Source: an uncultured Clostridium sp.
GTDB taxonomy: Bacteria; Bacillota; Clostridia; Lachnospirales; Lachnospiraceae
Assembly (NCBI GenBank): GCA_900549235.1
Contig: URNT01000005.1
Span: forward strand, 60,150-124,149
Reading direction: 5' to 3'
Length of the DNA: 64,000 bases
A model generated the notes under the pieces. That model was not told where the DNA came from, made no database searches, and saw only the letters and a list, made by a program, of their open reading frames with translations. This document shows, one piece after another, positions 60,001 to 64,000 of this stretch (position 1 is the stretch's first letter; every line of letters starts with the position of its first letter). Both the position numbers and the translations under genes were made by a program.

Positions 60001-60792
60001 TTAAAGTTCAATGTCATCTGCCAGGAACACAGGGCCGTCCTTGCAGATCCGCTTATTGTTTACCTGAGAATGATGATCCTTCTCCTTTGACTGGCACACG
60101 CAGGCCAGACAGGCGCCGATGCCGCAGGCCATCTTTTCCTCTAAGGACAGCCAGCAGGGGATGCCGGCCTCTGCCGCGTATGCCTTTAAGGCCCGGAGCA
60201 TGGGGGTGGGGCCGCAGGCAAAGATCACGTCTGCCTGAAGGCCCTGTTCCCGGATGGCATCCAGTACATTCCCTTTGGTTCCCGCGCTTCCGTCCTCGGT
60301 GGCCGCATATACGTCGCCGCAGGGCTCAAATTCATCTTTTAAAAACATCTGGCTGTCACGGTAGCCAAGAATCGCCTGCACCCTGCCTTTTCCTTCTGCG
60401 TGAAGAGCCTTCGCAAGCTCTAACATAGGCGGGATGCCGATGCCTCCGCCGATTAAAAATGCCTTCTGGCCTGATTTTAAAGCATCCAGTGGGAAGCCAT
60501 TTCCAAGGGGGCCTAAAACGTCAATAGAATCTCCCGGCTGGAGGACGGAAAACTCCCTGGTTCCGGCTCCTGCGATCCTGTATACCAGACGAAGCTCTCC
60601 CTTTTCCCGGTCAATGCCGCAAAGGCTGATGGGCCTTGGAAGGAGCTTTGCCCCGTCCTTTGAATAGAGGGACACAAACTGCCCTGGGACTGCCTGCTCT
60701 GCGATCTGGGGCGCGTGGATCCGAAGATCATATATCTCTGCTGACAGGGCCTTCTGATCTGTGACCTCTGCCGTCATCTTTAACTTTGCCAT
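60001..60792 (-). CDS. pyrK: Dihydroorotate dehydrogenase electron-transfer subunit (PyrK)
   Basis: The 263-residue protein has FAD-binding LLPRPISLCGIDREKGEL near residues 50-67, NAD-domain AFLIGGGIGIPPMLELAKAL near 109-128, and the C-terminal 2Fe-2S ligands in MACGIGACLACVC near residue 222 with a later Cys in ICKDGP. It passes electrons from PyrD to NAD. It is encoded 15 bp downstream of pyrF. Confidence 0.95.
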   Translation of the reverse strand: MAKLKMTAEVTDQKALSAEIYDLRIHAPQIAEQAVPGQFVSLYSKDGAKLLPRPISLCGIDREKGELRLVYRIAGAGTREFSVLQPGDSIDVLGPLGNGFPLDALKSGQKAFLIGGGIGIPPMLELAKALHAEGKGRVQAILGYRDSQMFLKDEFEPCGDVYAATEDGSAGTKGNVLDAIREQGLQADVIFACGPTPMLRALKAYAAEAGIPCWLSLEEKMACGIGACLACVCQSKEKDHHSQVNNKRICKDGPVFLADDIEL

Positions 60793-60807
60793 GTGTATTC
60801 TCCGTTC

Positions 60808-61734
60808 TTACAGTACGCTGTTAATGTCTGCTGTCATGTCGATCACTGCCTGTCTGGAGGCCTCTGCAAAATGCTCTGCCCCAAACTTCGCGTATTTCTC
60901 CTGTCTGTAGGCGGCGATGATGCCCCTGGAGGAATTCACTACCGCGCCGAGACCGTCCTCATTGAAGCAGTGCTTTAAGTCTTCTGCTGTCCCGCCCTGA
61001 GCACCGTAGCCCGGCACCAGGAAGTAGGTGTTTGGCATCAGCTTTCTTAAAATACGGCTCATCTCCGGATAGGTGGCTCCTACTACGGCGCCTACATTGC
61101 TGTACTCACCGTCCATGGAAGCCTGACCCCACTCAACCACCTTCTCAGCTACCCACTCATAGAGAGGACGCCCGTCGATCAGGCGGTCCTGGAACTCGCC
61201 GCTGGAGGGGTTGGAGGTCTTTACCAAAACGAACAGACCTTTATCTTCTTTATTACACTCCTCTACAAAGGGCTTTACACCGTCAGTGCCAAGGTATGGG
61301 TTTACGGTAAGGAAATCGGTGTTAAAGCCGCTGTAAGAGTTGTTCCCTACCTTTACACGGCCCAGATGGCCGGTGGCGTATGCAGCAGAGGTAGAGCCAA
61401 TGTCGCCTCTCTTGGCGTCTCCAATGACGATGAGGCCCTTCTCATGGCAGTAATCCACCGTTTTTTTGTATACCATCAGACCCTCGATGCCAAACTGCTC
61501 GTACATGGCAATCTGAGGCTTCACAGAGGGGATCAAGTCGTATGTATGGTCAATGATCTCCTTATTGAACTGCCAGATGGCGTCTGCCGCTCCCTCCAGG
61601 GTCTCTCCAAAGGTCTCAAAGGACTTTTTAACAATATGCTCCGGTACATAAGAAAGCATAGGATCCAGACCTACGCAGATGGGAGCTTTTGTTTTCTTTA
61701 TTTTTTCGATCAGCTGGCTTATCATGTTGATCAT
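60808..61734 (-). CDS. pyrF: Orotidine 5'-phosphate decarboxylase (PyrF, long type)
   Basis: The 308-residue protein has the active-site motif GLIVIGDAKRGDIGSTSAAY near residues 95-114 with the Asp-Lys-Asp array, ICVGLDPML near 17 and a phosphate-binding FLVPGYGAQGGT near 246. The length and sequence fit the longer OMPDC group rather than the 230-residue B. subtilis type. It makes UMP. It is the first gene of the pyrimidine run; AAGGAGG precedes the ATG. Confidence 0.94.
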   Translation of the reverse strand: MINMISQLIEKIKKTKAPICVGLDPMLSYVPEHIVKKSFETFGETLEGAADAIWQFNKEIIDHTYDLIPSVKPQIAMYEQFGIEGLMVYKKTVDYCHEKGLIVIGDAKRGDIGSTSAAYATGHLGRVKVGNNSYSGFNTDFLTVNPYLGTDGVKPFVEECNKEDKGLFVLVKTSNPSSGEFQDRLIDGRPLYEWVAEKVVEWGQASMDGEYSNVGAVVGATYPEMSRILRKLMPNTYFLVPGYGAQGGTAEDLKHCFNEDGLGAVVNSSRGIIAAYRQEKYAKFGAEHFAEASRQAVIDMTADINSVL

Positions 61735-61793
61735 CCTCCTTAAAATGTGTTTTTATACAAAGCCGCATGTACAGGGCCTGTGAACTCTTTCCC

Positions 61794-61822
61794 ATTCTAT
61801 CATATAAAAATACTTGTTTCAA
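61794..61822 (-). promoter_or_regulatory. Promoter of the pyrF operon
   Basis: On the minus strand -35 TTGAAA (61817-61822), 17-bp spacer, -10 TAGAAT (61794-61799). The leader holds an 11-base odd palindrome, ACAGGGCCTGT (61771-61781), but no anti-terminator/terminator pair or PyrR-binding loop was recognised, so attenuation control is not supported. Confidence 0.6.
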
Positions 61823-61837
61823 CCGCAAAAAGCCAAA

Positions 61838-61857
61838 AGCCGCCAGGAACGGCGGCT
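61838..61857 (-). terminator. Terminator of the interrupted MATE gene
   Basis: A perfect AGCCGCC / GGCGGCT stem with a 6-base loop is followed on the minus strand by TTTTGGCTTTTT. It ends transcription from the MATE gene, whose stub lies just upstream. Confidence 0.75.
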
Positions 61858-61884
61858 CTTACAGCGTGTTTAAACAGGATCAGA

Positions 61885-61978
61885 TCACCCTCTTCTCCTT
61901 CCATTTCCCCGTGAGATACCACATAAAGGAAATGATATAGTTGGCGGCCCAGCCCATGGGGACGGCGTACCAGATGGT
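61885..61978 (-). pseudogene. C-terminal stub of a MATE-family efflux transporter
   Basis: The minus strand reads TIWYAVPMGWAANYIISFMW followed by YLTGKWKEKRVI and TGA (61885-61887). This is the last transmembrane helix and basic tail typical of MATE proteins. Going upstream the match ends at about 61978, where AT-rich sequence of the integrated element begins. The rest of the gene would lie on the far side of the element, outside the window. It is inferred to have been intact before integration. Confidence 0.65.
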
Positions 61979-62025
61979 GCAACTGCATAAGTGCAACATA
62001 GAAGTGTTAAGTACAAGTTCTATAT

Positions 62026-62050
62026 AATCTGGTGTGCCAGACACCAGATT
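62026..62050 (-). terminator. Hairpin after the recombinase gene, near the element end
   Basis: A perfect AATCTGGTGT / ACACCAGATT stem with a 5-base loop starts 9 bases after the recombinase stop codon. It may terminate recombinase transcription and lies within 75 bp of the integration junction. Confidence 0.6.
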
Positions 62051-62059
62051 TTACAGAAC

Positions 62060-63631
62060 TTAGAAATTCCAATGTATTTCAATCGGGACATTTCTTGTCC
62101 CTGGAATCCGTTTTCCTACTAATATATAATCAATTAGAGTTTCAACGGTTTCTCTGTCTAAATGTTCAAGATTTGTGTATTGCTCAATGAGCTGGCGGCG
62201 ATTATCGCCTGTCTGGATTTTTCTCTCAATTACATCAAGCTGTTTTTGCGTTTCAATCACCAGCTTTTCAAGCCGTTCTCTGTCATTTGTGAAGTCTTTT
62301 GACAAATTCAGGAAATCATTTTCGGAAAGAATCCCTTTTACTTTATCAAGATAAAGTTCTCTGATTACCTTTGCGTCTTCTTCAATCTTTTTTTGATAAG
62401 TAGCAAGTTGTGTTTCTAAAGCAGTTTTTTTCTCCTTTACGTTGGAGTGAAATTCCACGTTCTGTTCCAATTCATCTTTATCAAGATATTCTTGTGATAA
62501 CTTGTTCAGTTCAGAAATAACTGCCTGCTCCAACTTCTTCACAGAAATAAATGAGCCTATGCAAGCGTCCTTTGCAACATGGCGATTTGAACATTGTAAA
62601 TAATGTCTTCCATCTGTCTGTTTATTAGAACGCATGGTATAGCCACAGTTCATGCAGCGAGCTTTTCTGGCAAACAGCCCTATGGTTCCTACTGTAAATG
62701 GTTTTGCTTTTTCAGCTACCATAGATTGTACTCTATCCCAAAGTTCACGGTCAATAATCGGTTCGTGTGTTCCCTCTACTCTGTACCATTCCTCTTTAGG
62801 TCTGGGCTTATTTTGTTTTGTCTTATACGAAACACTGCCGTATTTTCCTTGAACCATATTTCCGATATAAATTTCATTTGTCAGCATATCGGAAATAGCA
62901 AAATATTTCCATAAGGTACTATTTTTTCTGGTAGGCTGCTTATAGCGTAAACCATGAAGCCGTTTATATTCCGTAGGGTTTGGAATCCCACGGTCATTCA
63001 GCATACGGGCAATCGCTGTTTTGCCATATCCCTGTGAAAATAAAGTAAAAACTTCTCTGACAACAGCAGCAGCTTCTTCATCAATAATCAGGTGTCCCTT
63101 TTGCTCGGGGTCTTTTTTATAACCATAAAGAGCAAATGCACCAATATGAAATCCATTCTTCCGGCGGTCAGTCAATACGCTGCGGATGTTTTCTGACATA
63201 TCCTCTAAATACCACTCATTAACCAGACCATTGATTTGTCTTGATTTTTTATTTCCTTTATTAGCGGTATCTGCATTATCTACAATACTGATAAAACGAA
63301 TCCCCCAAATAGGAAACAATCCATGTATGTATTTTTCCACTAACTCTAACTCTCTGGTAAATCTGGATTGTGTTTTACAGAGGATAATATCAAATTTTCG
63401 GTGTTCAGCGTCATTTAACAGCTTGTTAAATTCTGGTCTTCGTCTATCTGAACCAGTATAATCGTCATCACTGTATATATTGTAGACTTCCCAGCCTTGT
63501 TCCAATACATATTGAATCAGCATGGATTTTTGATTTTGAATACTGTTACTATCATCAGTTTCATGTTGTTTGTTTCTATCTTCTTCTGATAAGCGGCAAT
63601 AAATAGCAACTTTTGACTTTGTGTTCATCAT
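62060..63631 (-). CDS. Large serine recombinase (TndX/TnpX-like site-specific integrase)
   Basis: The 523-residue protein has the resolvase domain with nucleophile Ser in VAIYCRLSEEDR (residues 8-19, S15), YSDDDYTGSDRRRPEFNKLL near 53-72 and a catalytic Arg region KTQSRFTRELELVEKYIHGL near 87-106. A recombinase domain follows (GYGKTAIARMLNDRGIPNPT near 200), then a zinc ribbon (CMNCGYTMRS and CSNRHVAKDACIG), a coiled coil (about residues 380-480) and a short C-terminus. It catalyses integration and excision of the element. The ATG has GGGAG upstream; a second ATG follows it immediately. Confidence 0.92.
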   Translation of the reverse strand: MMNTKSKVAIYCRLSEEDRNKQHETDDSNSIQNQKSMLIQYVLEQGWEVYNIYSDDDYTGSDRRRPEFNKLLNDAEHRKFDIILCKTQSRFTRELELVEKYIHGLFPIWGIRFISIVDNADTANKGNKKSRQINGLVNEWYLEDMSENIRSVLTDRRKNGFHIGAFALYGYKKDPEQKGHLIIDEEAAAVVREVFTLFSQGYGKTAIARMLNDRGIPNPTEYKRLHGLRYKQPTRKNSTLWKYFAISDMLTNEIYIGNMVQGKYGSVSYKTKQNKPRPKEEWYRVEGTHEPIIDRELWDRVQSMVAEKAKPFTVGTIGLFARKARCMNCGYTMRSNKQTDGRHYLQCSNRHVAKDACIGSFISVKKLEQAVISELNKLSQEYLDKDELEQNVEFHSNVKEKKTALETQLATYQKKIEEDAKVIRELYLDKVKGILSENDFLNLSKDFTNDRERLEKLVIETQKQLDVIERKIQTGDNRRQLIEQYTNLEHLDRETVETLIDYILVGKRIPGTRNVPIEIHWNF

Positions 63632-63709
63632 ATTTTATCTCCCTTAAAGAGAAGATAAAACAAACATTCCACCTACACTTATTATACCGTGTTGAGAAAT
63701 GTTTGTCTA

Positions 63710-63853
63710 TCATTTTACAGGTAATACCTGCCCTTTGGATTTTTCTAATTGATTGATGAGTTCTATCCATTTCTGATTGAACTCTTTTTTTAATGCCGAC
63801 TTATCTTCACACTTAAATACATTTTTGCAGGAAATTTCTGCTTCTTTTGGCAT
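63710..63853 (-). CDS. 47-residue protein encoded upstream of the recombinase
   Basis: ATG 63853 has a good GAGGTGG ribosome site; the frame encodes a short Lys/Glu-rich peptide starting MPKEAEISCKNVFKCEDKSA and ending QLEKSKGQVLPVK. Two Cys residues lie early. The gene is on the recombinase strand, 78 bp before its start. Small ORFs at this spot are common in clostridial serine-recombinase elements. No function is recognised, though an accessory or directionality role is conceivable. Confidence 0.5.
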   Translation of the reverse strand: MPKEAEISCKNVFKCEDKSALKKEFNQKWIELINQLEKSKGQVLPVK

Positions 63854-64000
63854 AATTCCACCTCACAGTCTTTACTATGTTTACAGACTATGCAAAAATG
63901 CTTGTTCATTATGAAAGAATCATCCTTAGCAAACCGAACAGCTTCCGCTAAAGCTCATGGGAATCTCACCCCTGCATGGTTCTCATCCAGCCGTACCCTT
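63854..64000. other. Element sequence at the window edge without a recognised gene
   Basis: The last 147 bp contain no ORF with a ribosome site that I can support. A short dyad AGCTT-N6-AAGCT occurs at about 63935-63955 within a region that may be a leader or an origin-like sequence of the element. Confidence 0.3.

Larger units (their letters stand above)
61979..64000. mobile_element. Left end of an integrated element with a large serine recombinase (incomplete)
   Basis: From the MATE junction (about 61979) to the window end the sequence is clearly AT-richer than the pyr genes. It contains a terminal hairpin, a full large serine recombinase gene 80 bp from the junction, and a small conserved-looking ORF. 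Large serine recombinases usually lie at one end of the element they move, next to attL or attR. The other end, the cargo and the att core duplication lie outside the window, so size and type (ICE, mobilisable transposon or prophage) are unknown. Confidence 0.65.

Noticed and set aside
61735..61793. PyrR-type attenuator in the pyrF leader
   Set aside because: The leader is short and contains only an 11-base palindrome; no anti-terminator and terminator pair is present.
61976..61998. Repeated TGCAAC near the MATE junction as the att core duplication
   Set aside because: Both copies are on the same side of the recombinase end, 15 bp apart; a true core duplication would be at the opposite element end, outside the window.
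1..64000. CRISPR arrays, rRNA or tRNA genes
   Set aside because: No regularly spaced direct repeats and no cloverleaf or rRNA-like sequence were seen by eye; a dedicated scan (tRNAscan-SE, Infernal, CRISPR finder) was not possible.

Overview
The window looks like a chromosomal segment of a Gram-positive anaerobe of the Lachnospiraceae (Clostridium cluster XIVa; an Enterocloster/Hungatella/Lachnoclostridium-like genome). Supporting signs are strong GGAGG ribosome binding sites, clostridial versions of the NfnAB transhydrogenase, the class III (anaerobic) ribonucleotide reductase, AddAB, and the PyrDB/PyrK dihydroorotate dehydrogenase, plus the types of insertion-sequence debris present. No rRNA, tRNA or CRISPR array was seen. 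The species assignment is inference.

Layout. 1-3.4 kb: a truncated LysR gene diverging from a class V PLP enzyme and a split ThrE-type exporter. 3.4-10.4 kb: a five-gene oligopeptide/nickel-type ABC importer operon ending in an AstE-like zinc deacylase and headed by its own LysR. 10.5-13.1 kb: a DUF1848 gene and an insertion-sequence graveyard (an Rpn nuclease pseudogene carrying a 160-bp TA-flanked miniature element, then IS1182, IS3 and IS30 fragments). 13.1-22.5 kb: a sugar or sugar-acid catabolic cluster (beta-propeller lactonase, RraA-like aldolase, DUF4432 mutarotase-like protein, SDR dehydrogenase, UxuA-like dehydratase, ribose-type ABC importer) with a divergent AraC regulator. 22.5-24.1 kb: IS3 and IS4 remnants. 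24.1-30.1 kb: envelope functions (SGNH protein plus MBOAT acyltransferase, then a lipoprotein and a two-component system). 30.1-35.7 kb: NfnBA, an aldose epimerase, two tandem DHFR genes and thyA. 35.7-42.9 kb: addA/addB. 42.9-50.1 kb: a small FMN_bind-like protein, nrdD with a fused redoxin, hflX, a TPR protein, dut, nrdG and an AAA ATPase. 50.5-51.3 kb: decayed GNAT toxin/antitoxin-like genes. 51.3-54.8 kb: purEMND. 55.2-61.8 kb: pyrF-K-D-E followed by a 51-residue membrane peptide, VanZ, a small membrane protein and a very long M29 aminopeptidase. 61.9-64 kb: the C-terminal stub of a MATE transporter cut by an integrated element that carries a large serine recombinase and runs off the window.

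How the genes work together. The right two thirds are dominated by nucleotide metabolism: purine and pyrimidine synthesis, dNTP production by NrdDG under probable NrdR control, dUTP removal, dTMP synthesis, folate reduction and recombinational repair. The most attractive candidate for an undescribed system is the 13.1-22.5 kb cluster. It carries one protein for each step of a non-phosphorylative Entner-Doudoroff-like route (import, anomer conversion, oxidation to a lactone, lactone opening, dehydration, retro-aldol cleavage) and no kinase. The sugar cannot be read from sequence. Other points of note are the nrdD-redoxin fusion, the tandem DHFRs, a long palindromic repeat in the leaders of both thyA and purE, and the precisely reconstructable miniature-element insertion.
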